A stretch of 64,000 nucleotides of DNA from Corbicula japonica (GCA_038501625.1 JAZAYU010000087.1:2669066-2733065), one strand, 5' to 3'; shown: positions 15,401-30,700, counted from the stretch's first letter. Numbers and translations: made by a program. Notes: generated from the sequence alone by a model not told the origin.

Positions 15401-18400
15401 AGAACATATTTACATGTGAACAATGAGCACTTGCCTTTAAAAACAACTTTCTAGGTGTTCCCCTCAGTGTTCTTTATAGACAGATTTGACTGTATTTAGT
15501 ATACAGCATTGCTTACCACAGAGCAGGGCCCAAGATTACAAAACTAAGATTGGAGTCCAGGCTCAAATCTTAAGCATCTTATTACTGAAATGGCAACAAG
15601 TCTACGTTTCAGCCAATAAAATGCTTGAAATATGAAACGTGTCTCCAGATTTACTTTTATGATCTTGGGCACAGTGCAGTAAGTTAGTTTTCAGTAGACA
15701 ATTTACCCCGGACAAACTTACCCTTCTGCTCTCTGTTTTGACAGCTTGCTCCATCTCGAATCTGGCATCAAGAAAGCTGGAACTGACAAGTGGTCCAGAC
15801 TCAAAATCCAGGGACTGTGCCAAACTCATGTGACTCAGTGTTGGAGAAACTATCCTGTGGAAATATCACATTGAATTGAATCAGTATTCTACACACTGGT
15901 ACAAAAAGGTTGTGATTAACCCTTCACTCGATATATACGGGTTTAATCATGTGTGTGAATAGTGTAGACCCAGATATCTAGATCTACAGTGGTCACTTCT
16001 TGGTGAGAAATAACCTAATGAATCTTAAAGTAAACAAGTAAATAGTGTAGATTCTGATCACAAAGCTGGATTTACACTCAAAACTCAAGGTAATTATCTG
16101 CAATTAAGATTTGTCAAAAGTTTGGTGATTATTGTAAGAGGAATAACCCCTGTAAAAATAATTTCCATTTAGTTAGAGTTTACTCCCATGCTAAGATAAT
16201 CTACTGATGAATTAAATATTAATTTTATAATAGCAGTCAAGATAGAGAATAAAAGTTTTACCTCTTTAATGGAGTGCTGAAAGCAGAAGCTCTTGGCGTA
16301 TGTGGGGTCTTGGGAGTTCTAGGTGTTCGAGGTGAGCGTGGGGTAACAGAATATGGGGTCATCTGAAGGTCAAGGTTGAATATACCTGTATCCATGGAGT
16401 CTCCCCTTCCTAGAACATGACCTATTTCATCTGGAAATATATACAGTTATTTTTTACAAACACAAAATGTGCATAATATGCAAAAATATACAACATCCCT
16501 CTGATCAGTATCTGCACAATTCTCTTCTTTGTCAGAAGTAACATAATAAATAAACAAGAGGGCCATGATGGCCCTATATCACTCACCTGACTACAAAAGT
16601 ACTCTCAGCTTGTGGTTTCAGACAAGAAGATTTTTAAAGTTTTTCCTATACAAGTTTATGTAAAATGAAGTGACCCCTGGGGCGGGGCCAATTTTGACCC
16701 CAGGGAAATCATTTGAACAATTTTTGAAGAGTTCCAATAGAGGATGCTAAATGCCAAATATCTAAGCTCTAGGCCTTGTGGTTTCAGACAAGAAGATTTT
16801 TAAAGTTTTTCCTATATAAGTCTATGCAAAATGAAGTGACCCCTGGGGCGGGGCCAATTTTGACCCCAGGGAAATAATTTGAACAATCTTTGTAGAGTTC
16901 TACTAGAGGATGCTAAATGCCAAATATCTAAGCTCTAGGCCTTGTGATTTCAGACAAGAAGATTTTTAAAGTTTTTCCTATATAAGTCTATGCAAAATGA
17001 AGTGACCCCTGGGGCGGGGCCAATTTTGACCCCAGGGAAATCATTTAAACAATCTTTGTAGAGTTCCACTAGAGGGTGCTAAGTGCCAATATCTAAGCTC
17101 TAGGCCTTGTGGTTTCAGACAAGAAGATTTTTAAAGTTTTTCCTTTTGGTTGCCATGGCAACCAGAGTTCTGCATGGAATTGATTTCTTTGAACAACTTT
17201 GGAAGAGCTTCATGCAAGGAACATTCCTGCCAAGTTTCAGCAAGATTGGGCCAGGAGTTCAGGAGAATAAGTCGTTTGAAGAAAAAGTTGACGGCACACG
17301 GACGGACGACGGACATCAGGCTATCACAAAAGCTCACCATGAGCACTTCGTGCTCAGGTGAGCTAAAAAGCAACCAGTGCAGATCCTGATCAGATGGATG
17401 ATCTGGATCTACAGTGTTCGCCAATGTAGGAAAAAGTTATGCAAGTCAAACAGAAATGTACAAGAGTTATATGCCCTTACATTCCTTTTCTAGGTTACTC
17501 TCAAGCTTGTCTTCGCAAGATAAAGCATCTTGCTGATCCTGATAAAGTCCAATGGCCGCTGCAAACTTTTCAACAGCTTCCTGTAGTGAATTCTGGGTGT
17601 AGGAGTGCCACATCTGTACCGCTTGCTTAGCCAGCTTCCGAATACGAATCTTTTCATTCTCCCTACAAGTATATAACAGTCCTTTATCTTACGAATAACT
17701 TAAACATGCTGACAATATGCACATATCTTCATCAGGGATCAAGCCAGAAGAAAGATTTTGGGTGAAGTCAATTTTCCCGCAGAAGATTTAGGGCCAAGTT
17801 ATTTTGGTTAATGAGAAGTGAAAATGAATATGTCTGGTTGAATCATTAACAGTTTCATTTATATATTTAAATAAATCAGAGAAATCATATATAAACTAAA
17901 GTGTCAGTGAATTCCAACTGGTGGCTGCAGAGAAACAGCCCGGACACAAATGGTCCTATAATAAACCAAAGAGAAAATAAAAGGGCATTAACTCTGTGTA
18001 AAATCACTGAACCAGAACATGCTGAAAATATGCAATACTCGTCTAGTCAGTGAAACTTCCCATATAGTTTCACTGAATTCCAACTTTTGTTTGTTGAGAA
18101 ACAGCCTTGACACGAATGGTCCTAGGGATGAATCAAAAGGATAATTACTCTTTGAAATAATAATCCAACCTGAACATGCTGAAAATAGGCATGTCTCCAC
18201 CAGCTATTGTTTCCCATAAAGTTTTAAGGAATTTAAGACAAAGCAGTTACATTGCATAATTAATATTCCATGTATTGAAAAAAAAACTTGTTAGTTGAAA
18301 AATCATTTATACTGGTACTTTGGAGTTACCTTGCCACCAGTGTAGCTCTGAAATGTCTCCTCCAGAAACAGAAAGCGACCTTGACCCTGGATGTCTGTAT

Positions 18401-21400
18401 CTGCTGCTGTAAGTAGGTCACACTCTCTTCATCTCTAGATTGTTGAATATACAACTGTTCTTTCCAGCGACCAAAGTATTCTTGTAGTAGACTCATCACT
18501 GTTTCCTATGAGTAAGAATTTATAGCTAAATGATTTGACCATTACTCCATATACAACTTCATTCATGCCATCTGATCAGGATTTACACTGTTTACTTTTA
18601 GATTCATTGTGTTATTTCTCACCAAGAAGCGAACAGTGTAGATCCTAATCAGATGGCAGAGATGTGCCCAGTGATCTGGATCTACACCAGTCACAGATGT
18701 GATAAAATGCATAAATGTGAAATAAAGGGTTAAAGGTGCCTGGGCCCAAGATCATAAAACTAAGTTTTGAGATCAGTCTCAAAACTCAAGGATCTGATTG
18801 GCTGAAATGGCCGCTGAACTGGTCGCCATTTCAGCCAATCAGATGCTTGAGATTTGAGACTGATCTCCAGATTTTGTTTTATGATCTTGGACACAGGTCC
18901 CACATCAGGACAAGATCTGTAAACAAATCAAATGTAATATTCTTACACAGTTAACCAGTTAACATAGAAGCATATATTTAAAGCCAAAGTTGTTCAAACG
19001 TTAATAACACAATACAATTCCCTCACAAGTGGTCCTTAACCATTGACTCCATATAAATGCTTTTTATCGCATGAGCAAACAGTGTATATCCAGATAAGCT
19101 GGTACATCCAATCCCTCTGATCAGGAACTGCACTGTTCGCTTTTTGGTCAGAATAACCAAATAAATAAAAAAGCGAACAATGTAGATCCTAATCAATAAA
19201 ACCAGTATATATGGAGTAATGTTTTTTGTATTACTCCTGCCAGAGTGAAACAGAGGTGTTAGACCCTGTAACAGTTCTTCTTATCATTGCACCAAAGGTG
19301 TTAGATGTAATGACAGAGTTATAAGACCAAAGAACATTGTAATTGACATACCATCTCCATTTTTTGGAGCTTCTTCTCCCTGAGTTGTCTGAAGGCAAGA
19401 GAACTCCAGTGTGTGAACATTGTTTTGACAAGGTTCCGTTTGCGAAAGTTGTCCGCCTGATGTTTTCGCTGGATGATGAACCGCCACGCGGAGAGACACC
19501 TCCGAGCACAGTGTTGTTGACGTTTCTTGTTGTGGTCTTTTTGTATCTGATGCACCAAATGTTGTCGTCTATAGAAACAGGATTTCAGTTGGTGTGACAT
19601 TATTTTATTTTGCAGGGACTAGTTAACTGTAAATGCCGACAAGAGCTGTCAGAGGAGACAGCATGCTCGACTATTCGAATCATTTGAAACAAATGCAATT
19701 TGAAGATTAAAACAATAATAACTATGGCCATACATTCATGTGCAATCAGGAAAAATATTTACAAGTGAATGGTACGGGAGAAATTCTTTTCAAATAACAG
19801 AAATAATTCCTAAATGTACCATAAATATGAATAGGGGAATAACTATGAAATATTTCTGAATTTGTTAGAAAACTTGTTAGTAATTTTTTATTAGAGACAT
19901 TTACTTTTAGTCAAATATCAATCACTTCAGTAATGTTACAGAAAAAGAACTGAAATGAAAATATGGGGCACGTCACGGGAAAAGGTACATTCGGTCATAT
20001 TTTATTACATTTTAGTTATTACTATATTTGGAAAGAAATTACAACTATCTTTTAGTTTCTCGTGACTAAGAAGAGATTTTCTTACTCATTTTGATAATAA
20101 AATGATATTGTTACCGCGAAATGCATAATAATTAATGTCATCTGCTAAATTTTATGACGTCATTTCAAGGATTGACGTCAACTGTCCGAAGGTACCTTTT
20201 CCCGTGACGCGCCCCATATAATGGTAGTTTGAAGTTGATACCTTAAGTATTTGCAAAGTTATCGATGAAGTGCACTTAAGTGAAAATATAAGTGAAACTA
20301 GAAATGTGTCCATAGGACACGGATGCCCCGCTATGCATCATTTTCAGACACTCAAGTGCAATGATGGGAATAATACGCGATACACTGCCCTTTCATGGTG
20401 AACATTTGTGTCAAGTTTTTTTGAAATCCCTCCATTTATAATGAAGTTACAGCCTGGACAAGAAAATTCTATTTTTGGTAACAGTGACCTTGACCTTGGA
20501 CCTTCAGGCTTGGGTATTGTGCGGACACACTGCCTTTTCATGAACATTTGTGCAAAGTTATTTTAAAATCCCTCCATTTATAACAAAGTAACAGCCAGGA
20601 CAAGATAATTATATTTTTAGTAACAGTGACCTTGACCTTTGACCTACAGGCATGGGCATGGTACGTGACACACCGCCCTGTCATGGTGAACATTTGTGTA
20701 AAATTATTTTGAAATCCTTCCATTCATAACAAAGTTACAGCCTGGACAAGAAAATTCTATTTTTAGTAACAGTGACCTTGACCTTGGATCTACAGGCATG
20801 GGTATTGTGCGGACACACCGCCTTGTCATGGTGAACATTTGTGCCAAGATATTTTGAAATCCCTCCATTCATAACAAAGTAACAGCCTAGACAAGAAAAT
20901 TCTATTTTTAGCAACAGTGACCTTGACCATTGACATACAGGCTTGGGCATGTACGTGACACACCGTCTTTATATGGTGAACAATTATACCAAGTTATTTA
21001 AAAACCCAATAAGAAATAACAAAGTTACAGAGCGGACACGATTTTGCAAGAAAATTCTATTTTTAGTAACAGTGACCTTGACTTTGGACCTACAGGCATG
21101 GGTATTGTACGCGACACACCGCCTTGTCATGGTGAACATTTGTGCCAAGTTATTTTGAAATCCCTCCATTCATAACGAAGTTAAGGGCCGACTGTATATT
21201 TTGCTTAACACAAAATGTAAGCGAAAAAGGGGCATAATTTGAAAAATATTGGAAGAAGGGTTATGGGTCTTGTTGGTTATGATGTAGATTTTGATGGTGA
21301 AAATATATTTCAAGTTTCAAGGCAATATCTCAATTAGTTTTAAAGTTAGAGGCTAAATGCATATTTTGCTTGACACAAAATAAAAGAAAAAAGGGGCATA

Positions 21401-24400
21401 ACTTGAAATATATTGACAGCAGAGTTATGGGTCTTGTTGGTAATGATGTAGAATTTGATGGTGAATATATATTCCAAGTTTCAAGTTGATATCTCAAGTA
21501 GTTTATAAGTTATGGACCAAAGTGCATATTTTCCTTAACGCAAAATTTAAGTGAAAAAGGGGCATAACTTGAAAAATATTGGAAGCAGAGTTATGGGTCT
21601 TGTTGGTAATGATGTAGAATTTGATGGTGAATATATATTCCAAGTTTCGAGTTGATATCATAAGTAGTTTTCAAGTAATGGACCAAAGTGCATTTTTTGT
21701 TTAACGGACGCCGACGCCGACACCGGGGCGAGTAGGATAGCTCCCCTATTCTTCGAATAGTCGAGCTAAAAATTACTGTTTTGCAACGGCATAGTTTTAT
21801 ATTTGAATAATGCTAATAAAATCAATTATAACTAGGGATGGGAACAGTTATCCGGATAACCGAATATCCGAATAGTAAGATCGTATCCGGATACCATTCT
21901 CGTATCCGAATACCCTCAAATTTGTACGAATTTAGTTTCAATATTTTGTTCAAGGTTTGTAAAATATAACTTAAACTGGTAAATCTTTCTAAAACTCGCT
22001 ACACTGCTTGCACTAATCTCGATACTGACATGGTTTTCCCCAGGCGTAACTGGACCAGGTTGTCTCGGCAGGGTTGACAAAGAGGTGTTAATTGTTTGTA
22101 TAGTGGTTAATTGGGAGACCGGAAGATCTGTATTCCAGACCGTGATCTTTTGTTTTGTTGATTGGTGTACCTTGAACAGAGCGTGTTAAATGACACCTGT
22201 CAAGTTGCAACAACTTGATTATTTTCGTTAACGAGAACAAACCTCAGATTATTGACAATTTATTGCAATAGAATTTTGAGCAAATATAATCTTGACAGTT
22301 TGTTATTTTGACATGACCGCATTAAAGACTTGAAAGGAAAAAATCATTTAACGTTAGTCGCCGATATTAAAAAATATTAGATGATGCAATTAACTATTAC
22401 CATAACTTTTACATGTATTTTTAACCCGATACATGTGATTTATCGATAAATTGGTTTACACAGTATTTGTTCATGTAGTTATTGTAAACTCTGTCTTTTT
22501 ACATGTTCCGCTGCTGTGCAGGCCGATTTTCGTAAAATGAATTGCCTTGCATATGAGTGCATATGACTATATGCGTATTTTTATATTATGTATGCGCTTG
22601 CAAGCGTCCACGTGAAATAAAACTCCAATTTTATCGAAACTTTTCTTGTCTTTTTTCGCGGTAGCTAATTTTTTTTTCAACTCGTTATTGACTTAAAAAG
22701 TGAAGTTGTTGGGTCCGAATTTTCACTTATATTTTGTTTCCGTGATATACCCGGTAGGTTGGTCGAGGACTCAAACGATCGCGATATAGTGTAACGTTTG
22801 TGCTTTTTAAATTTAAAATATTATATCAGCAAAATTTTCTGTGGTCGATAAAATGATACGGTTATTCGGATATTATCCGGATACCGGATACGGTTATCCG
22901 AATAGTGATTTAGGTATCCGTTCCCATCCCTAATTATAACACACAAAAAAGTAACTATTTTAAAACAAAACTGGTAGTAAAAGTAATTATATTTTAATAT
23001 AAACAAGCCATTAATGTTATCTCTTAGTAAGCATATCGTATTAACCCTTTCCTCCATATATACGCATTTTTGCATGTGTGTGACCAGGGAAGAATCAGAT
23101 CAGCTGGCACCTACACGCCGTCTGATCAGGATCTGCACTGGTTGCATTTTAGTCAGAAATAACTTCTGAATCAACAAGAGCCGTCAGAGACGGGTTATGC
23201 TCCCCAACGCCGCTTTGTCACAAATACTTTTTTGTTAGAACAGGAAGAATTTGTAAGAAAGATATTGTATTTGAAAGTTTCCTTTACGATTAAAACAGAA
23301 AGCATTTTACAATATTGTACAAAAATAAGACAAAAAAATGAGAAATTTCAAAGGGCACTAACTCAAAAATGAATAAAGCAAGAGTTATGGTTCTTGTGCA
23401 TTGCACTGCTCCGCATTGAGATCATTCTACTTATGAAGTTTCAAGTTCAGAAACTTTTATACTTTGTGAGATATGCACCAGATAAAACTAAGTAAGAGAA
23501 ATTTCAAAGGGAAATAAATAAAAAATCAATAAAGCAAGATTTATGGTTCTTGTGCACTGCACTGCTCCTCATTGAGATCTATCTACTTATGAAGTTTCAA
23601 CTTCCTAACTCTTATACTTTGTGAGATATGCCCCGGACAAAAAGTAAGTATGGTAAATTTCAAAGGGCATTAACTCTATAATGAATAAAGCAAGAGTTAT
23701 GGTTCTTGTGTGCTGCACTGCTCCTCAACGAATTCATTCTACTTATGAAGTTTCAAGTTCATAACTCTTATACTTTGTGTGATATGCCCTGGACAAAAAA
23801 TAAGTAAGAGAAATTTCAAAGGGCAATAAATAAAAAATCAATAAAAGCAAGAGTTATGGTTCTTATGCACTGCACTGCTCATCATTGAGATCTATCTACT
23901 TATGAAGTTTCAACTTCATAACTCTTATACTTTGTGAGATATGCCCCGGACAAAAAGGAAGTATGAAAAATTTCAAAGGGCAATAACTCAAAAATGAATA
24001 AAGCAAGAGTTATGGTTCTTGTGCACTGCACTGCTCCTCCCTGAGATCTATCTAGTTATGAAGGTTCAACTTCATAACTCTTATACTTTGTGAGATATGC
24101 CCCAGACAAAAAGTAAGTATGAGAAATTTGAAAGGGCAATAACTCAAAAATGAATAAAGCAAGAGTTATGGTTCTTATGCACTGCACTGCTCCTCATTGA
24201 GATCTATCTACTTATGAAGTTTCAACTTCATAACTCTTATACTTTGTGAAATATGCCCCGGACAAAAAGTAAGTATGAGAAATTTCAAAGGGCAATAACT
24301 CAAAAATAAATAAAGCAAGAGTTATGGTTCTTGTGCACTGCACTGCTCCTCATTGAGATCTATCTACTTATGAAGTTTCAACTTCATAACTCTTATACTT

Positions 24401-24742
24401 TGTGAGATATGCCCCAGACAAAAAGTAAGTATGAGAAATTTCAAAGGGCAATAACTCAAAAATGAATAAAGCAAGAGTTATGGTTCTTGTGCACTGCACT
24501 GCTCCTCATTGAGATCTATCTACCTATGAAGTTTCAACTTCATAACTCTTAGACTTTGGGAGATATGCCCCGGACAAAAAGTAAGTATGAGAAATTTCAA
24601 AGGGCAATAACTCAAAAATGAATAAAGCAAGAGTTATAGTTCTTGTGCACTGCACTGCTCCTCAACGAGATCTAACTACCTATGAAGTTTAGTCTTGATA
24701 CCTCTCATAGTTTTTGTGTAATTGTCCGGACAATATTATGAC

Positions 24743-24775
<33 letters not shown>

Positions 24776-27700
24776 AACGGGACGGACGGACGGACAAAGC
24801 GACAACTATATGCTCCCCCGAATTTCGGGGGGAGCATAAAAAGCGAACAGTACAGATCCTGATCAGACGACACTAATGTGTCGGCTGATCTGGATCTACA
24901 CTGTTCGCCGCCCACACAATATGTGTCAATGGAGGAAAGGGTTAAATTTAGAAAATCCACTATTAAAAACAAAATTTAGCTTTTTTGCAACAGTACTTGT
25001 TTTAAAGCCCTAACCACTATCTGCAGGACAAACTACCTACCCCCTCATCTCTTCCCCACCCTGTCACCCAAAATGAAAAACAGTTTACCTCCAAGCCTTG
25101 AACTTGTTGCATAACCTGACAGTTTTCACAGCCTGTTCACTCTTTAAGCACTGAGCCTTGTGAACAACATACTGTCTCCAATCCTGGAAACACCTGCAAC
25201 CAATAAGAAATGTTGTACGTAACTTTAGTATATAATGTAATGTGCTATGATATTTGTTGGGAACATTATGTTTTATAACTACCGTAATGTGGTATCATTT
25301 AAATTGCAGGGACACATTTTTTCAGGCAGATTCAGCAAATAACATTTTTGGGTGGAAATAATTCCAAGGGTACTTGGCTAATTTTGCAGTTGAAAAAAGT
25401 ACTCTTTCTCGCAATATTTGGTAAAATGCTCTCAACTCAAAGTTTTTAAAACTGATGTTTTAAATGCTATTATCTGAAACTTAAATCATTATAATGTGTT
25501 GAACAATATCTGATACCGTTGTAACATGTACATGAAAAACTACCTAAACTTGATTAAAATACATCTATTGATTAAATTCTCAATTCTTTTTTGGCCATGT
25601 TACTAAACCCTTTACTATATGGATATGGCTGTTATTCATAGGTGGACAGTGTAAATCCAGAGTAGCCGGCACAACTTGCCTTCTGATCAGGATCTACGTT
25701 GTTAGCTTATTGATTTATATGAATTTTTTTACGAAGAAGCAGACAGTGTTATTCTTGGCCAGATGGCATGAATGTGCTGGCTGTTTTGGATCCAAACTAT
25801 TCGCACAAATGATAATCCCGTATATAAGGAATAAAGGGTTAATTTGAAAGAAAAAACTGCTTACTGTGTAACAAGTCTCTGCCTGTATCGTAGCACCATA
25901 GGTTTAATGAGCAGTAGTTGCCGAGTATCACAGCGCCATCTCTCGAAGTAAATCTTCAGCTGGGAGTGATCCAAGTTGGCTCGCACATAGGCTGCCTCAC
26001 GCTTTTCTTCCAAAATTAGCTCGTACTTGGCCTTCCATTGCATGAAATGTACTGAAAGCAGGAGAAATTTTGAATTACAAGAAGACAAAAGAAAATGTAA
26101 CTTCATTCCTGGATAGGCAATCATGAAACTTTAAAACAAATGAACAAAAAGAGAACACATTCAATATTAAATTTAAAAGAACAGAATTTGTAACACTTTG
26201 CTCCATAGATACTGGTGCACCTTTATTGCTTAGGCGAACAGTAAAGATCTACATTTGTGCTGTCTGATCAAGACCAACACTGATTCACTGCTGGCTTTAT
26301 TATTTACTAGGTTATTTCTGACCAAGATGTAACCAGTGTAGAACCTGATTAGACGGTACAAAAGTTGTATACTGTAAAACTGGTTTTATTCGTGTTAGTT
26401 TTATTTTCGCAAATATTCACGAATGGCTTACCTCAGGAATACATAAATACCGCCAAAATATTAGTTTCCATAATATCCGAAAATAAGTTTACCCGAAAAT
26501 ATGCAACTTAAAATAGAACTGACAACGTCGCAAATTAATAAATACATGAATAAAGAAACTAGCTGATTTTTTACCAAAATCACGAAATTTTGACCTTGCG
26601 AAATTAATGTGTTTTACAGTATATGGAGTAAAGGGTTAGACCATGCAGCTAAAACTGAACATTGTCAGCAAAAGCAAATATTTCTGCCAACCTTAGGCAA
26701 CCTATAAACTTTAACTTTACAGTAACTTTGACTTTACCATCATAACATTAAACATTCTACAAATAAAATAAGCTATGGCAAAGTCATAAATTAGAGGTGT
26801 GTTGGGGTGAAATGTTGGGGTTATAGATTACCTCTCTGCGTGTTCAGCTGTCGGACAGGCTCTGTATCGATGAGGAGTCTAGCAAGCCTCTTCCTATGAC
26901 AGACCAAACGCCACATCTCAGCAGCTTTCCTGTATTTAACCAGTCAAATGTTATCAAGACTCCATTCACTCTAAGCATATACATGTAATGTAAACAAATA
27001 AAATTTTAGCACTAATCAAGAATACATGTACTCTGTATCTCTGAAAATTAAAAAGAAAATCTAATTGTGAAAAAAACTTTGTTTTTCTAAACAAACTACA
27101 ACAACAACAAAGTAAGAGCAAACAAAAGTTATGTTTTAAACAAAATCTTTTGCTCCCCGAAATAAGTGCTTGACTTTCTAAACTGAAATTTTATGATTTT
27201 CATTTTTTTACCTTGCACAAGTATTGGACCAGAGTTGTTGAGCCTTCTTCTCATCACATTTCACCTTAAAGTATGCACTCCATACATGCAGGCAGCGTCT
27301 CTGTGTGTCCAAGTTGTGTTTGCGCACATGAAGAAGTAGTCGTTTCCTAGAAGAGAAAGTCATTTTTGTTGTTAACTGAACATTAAAAGCCATGATGAAC
27401 ATTATGTTTAGACAACAGCAAGTTTGAAAGTACTGTTAAATGATTTTATTTCACATGGGTTTAATGTTTCGCATATTTCACGCTATGGCAAAAGCCCGAA
27501 ATTCAACCCCAGGGAAATTAAACCATTTAACAGTGTTTCTTTATAGGAAAATACAGTTGCATGAATTTATGCCCACATGAATTTGCTACTTATGAGTTTT
27601 GCGCGAAATTTCGTACCCGCCTAATTAAATGATACCACAGTAATTTGCCTGAAAGTCAATGAGAAGTTGATGCCACAAGATTTTGGGAACGTATGAATGT

Positions 27701-30700
27701 ACAGACAGATGTACATACAGGTGGAAGGACAGTCTAGTGCCACTCTATATGCCTCCTTTTTTGTGGGGGCATAAAAATGAAACAGTCCCAGACGGGTATT
27801 GGAACCAGCACAGCCACAGATATACCCACATACATTCCAGCATAATCAAATTGCAACACCTTGTCATATCCCTAAAATTACTAGGCTGTCAACAACATGG
27901 TTATAAAAGAGAATCTCAAATTTGTTTCTACTGTGGTATCATTTAATTTTTCATGTACGAGGTTTTGACCAAAAGCAAAAAATGATATATTCAGGAGGAA
28001 ATAATTTCGCAGACTGTGTTTTTCTTTGAAGACATAACATATCATGGTGTATTTCACGGGGGTTTGAATATGCCAAATTTAAACCAGTGCAAAATATTGA
28101 ACCTGCCTTAGCTGCCACCTGCATTTATCAACCACCTGTCTTAAACAGCCAGTTTGTATAGCCTTTTTTGTAACTCCATTGGGTGGCTGCTTTATATAGG
28201 TAGACTGAATTCTATACAGCAAGCAACCAACCTGAGATTTTTCTGATAACTTGTGTACCACCTCCATAACTCAAACAATCGACTCTGTAGCACCGATTGT
28301 ATACACTCGACTGCTGAGGCTCGTCGTTGTTTCATGACAACAACAAATGTGTACCAATGCTGGAAGGCTCGTGTTAGCACCTTCTGACGGACATATGTGT
28401 CAACTGACTGACGTCTCTGAACCAGATGCTCGTATCTCCTCTTCCACAGATAAAATGCATTCCTGTTGAATGAAATAGCAATACAATACTTATATCTATT
28501 ATTATTCATTTACTGACTATATCTGTGCTGTCTGATCAGGATCAGCACTGTTCACTTTGGATTAGGTTATTTCTGACCAAATATATATTCCATTATGTAT
28601 GAAGAAGATGGAGTAAAGTGTTGTGGACATTCAAGGTTTTTTCATTATTCCAAAAATGTAGATTATCTAAAAGAATATACTTCATAGAGATACCTGGTAA
28701 AGTTACTGTCACACATCCTACAGGCACGGTTGGTAAGCAGGGTGTCCCTCCAGGACGTGAAGAATGTCCTCAGTGAGGTGTGTGCCCAGTACGCCTCCGC
28801 CACCTGGAAATCCTCCTGCCTCTCCTGGCTTGATATCTCTGTGCCAACTTTCCACGCTGCCATTGCCACCTTTAGCTGTGTTAACCTGGTACACAAACAT
28901 GGTAATTCTATATACTTTTGCTTAGCACACCAAAGGAGTATTGGAACACTTGTTCAAAGTTTAATAATGTAGATTAATTCTTGATTTTAACATGAAATCA
29001 AAATTATTTCAGCCTATATGACTTAATATGACTAAATCTCAATATGACTTAACTTTTCTAAAAATTTATATAATTAAAAGTTGCTCAGTTTTAAAGGTAT
29101 CAATTTCATTTTGGTCAAGATGCTTAATGCACTTGACTTGATGTATGAATTTGTAGGCATAACATTTTGATGTTTTCCAACATCTTCTTAATTGGGTATT
29201 TAAGTCTTTACTCTATGCATTTGATCACATGTGCAGCCAGTGTAGATCTAGATCAGCCAGCACATCTGTGCTATCTGATCAGGATCTGCAATGTTTACTT
29301 TTTAATCAGAAATACCCTTATAAATAAGTGACAACAATGGCTGATCAGATGGCACCAATGTTCCAGCTGATCTGGATCCACACTGTTTGCCCACGTCACA
29401 AAGGCTTGGATATGGAGGATAGGGTTAAATTTGTAGATCACAGTTTTCTAAACTAAGTTTATGTTCAATTCCTTTTTTCATTGCGGTTTTAAATTATAGA
29501 TCAATCTGTCAACAAAATTCCGTGAAAAAAGTATCCCACTTATTTTGATGATTTTACAATATTTTATATTTAGTGATTTTCTGTTAAATTATAAACATTA
29601 ACAATCTAAACAGTTTAATGCTCCAAGTTTACATTACATTGAATATCTCTTACTTGTGGAACTGCTTTGCTACAGTGTATTTGGCAAACTCCACCTTCAT
29701 ACAAGTGAACATTTTCCTCTGCAGGTTCATTTGGAACATCTGTATTGCCAGGGACTGCCGATTCTTCTTCTTTTTGGAGACAGCAGTAAAGCACCTCCAT
29801 TCTGACCAGCTTTGTGTAAGCAACACACGTCTGCAAAATTGTTTTCAACAATCAGTGATTTTTTTTAAACATAAGTATTTTTTGGTAGGAAATTGTTATG
29901 TGCCTTAACTCCTTACTCTGTGAAAATATCTTTTATCACACGAGCAACCAGTGTAGATCCAGATCAGCTAAAACATCTGTGCTGTCTGATCTGGATCTAC
30001 ACTCTTTGCCCATCATAAATATACCAAGTAAAGGGTAATATATTAATCCTCAATCGGCTTAAGTAGTGAAATGCACATGTCTAAAGTTCTTTAAAACGAC
30101 ACTTTTTTCACAGCTCATATGGACTTTTTTAGATATTTACCGATCAAATCCTAGATATCCAATACTCTGACCAGGAGTTGAGATCAGTCTCAAATATCAA
30201 GGATCTGATTGGCTGAAATGGCGACTGGTCACCATTTCAGCCAATCAGATCCTTGAGATTTGAGACTGATCTCCAGATTTAGTTTTATGATCTTGGGCAC
30301 AGTACAAATAGAGGGTAAAACCTCTTTAAGACCACCACATTAATAACACCACAACTTTAGTGTCCCTTTTTCACATTTCTTCTCTAATCTGCACTCCAAA
30401 ATAAAGACCACTTTTCACAATTCATTCCACTTTTTTCCAGTCCAGCAGGTGGTCTTAATAAGTGAGGTTTCTCTGTAGAGGTTAAAATGGAGGACATACC
30501 TAGCATGTGAATCGGCTTTGTGAATTTTCTGACATGTCTGGTATGTGTCATACCATTCCAGGAAGATACGCTCCTTCAACTTCATATTGGTTTGATTCCG
30601 CAGCATACGAATCCTGCAAAACAATAAAAAAGAACATAAACATGCCTTATTATGACATCACTTCCTTTAATTGCATCACTTCCTTCAATGACATCATTCA

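Noticed and set aside
20344..21180. Several short ORFs with SRSLLPKIEFSC-type repeats
   Set aside because: They are frames of the HINE-like element 3 core repeat.
23175..24838. CRISPR-like array
   Set aside because: The units are ~157-bp tandem repeats without unique spacers, in a eukaryotic intron.
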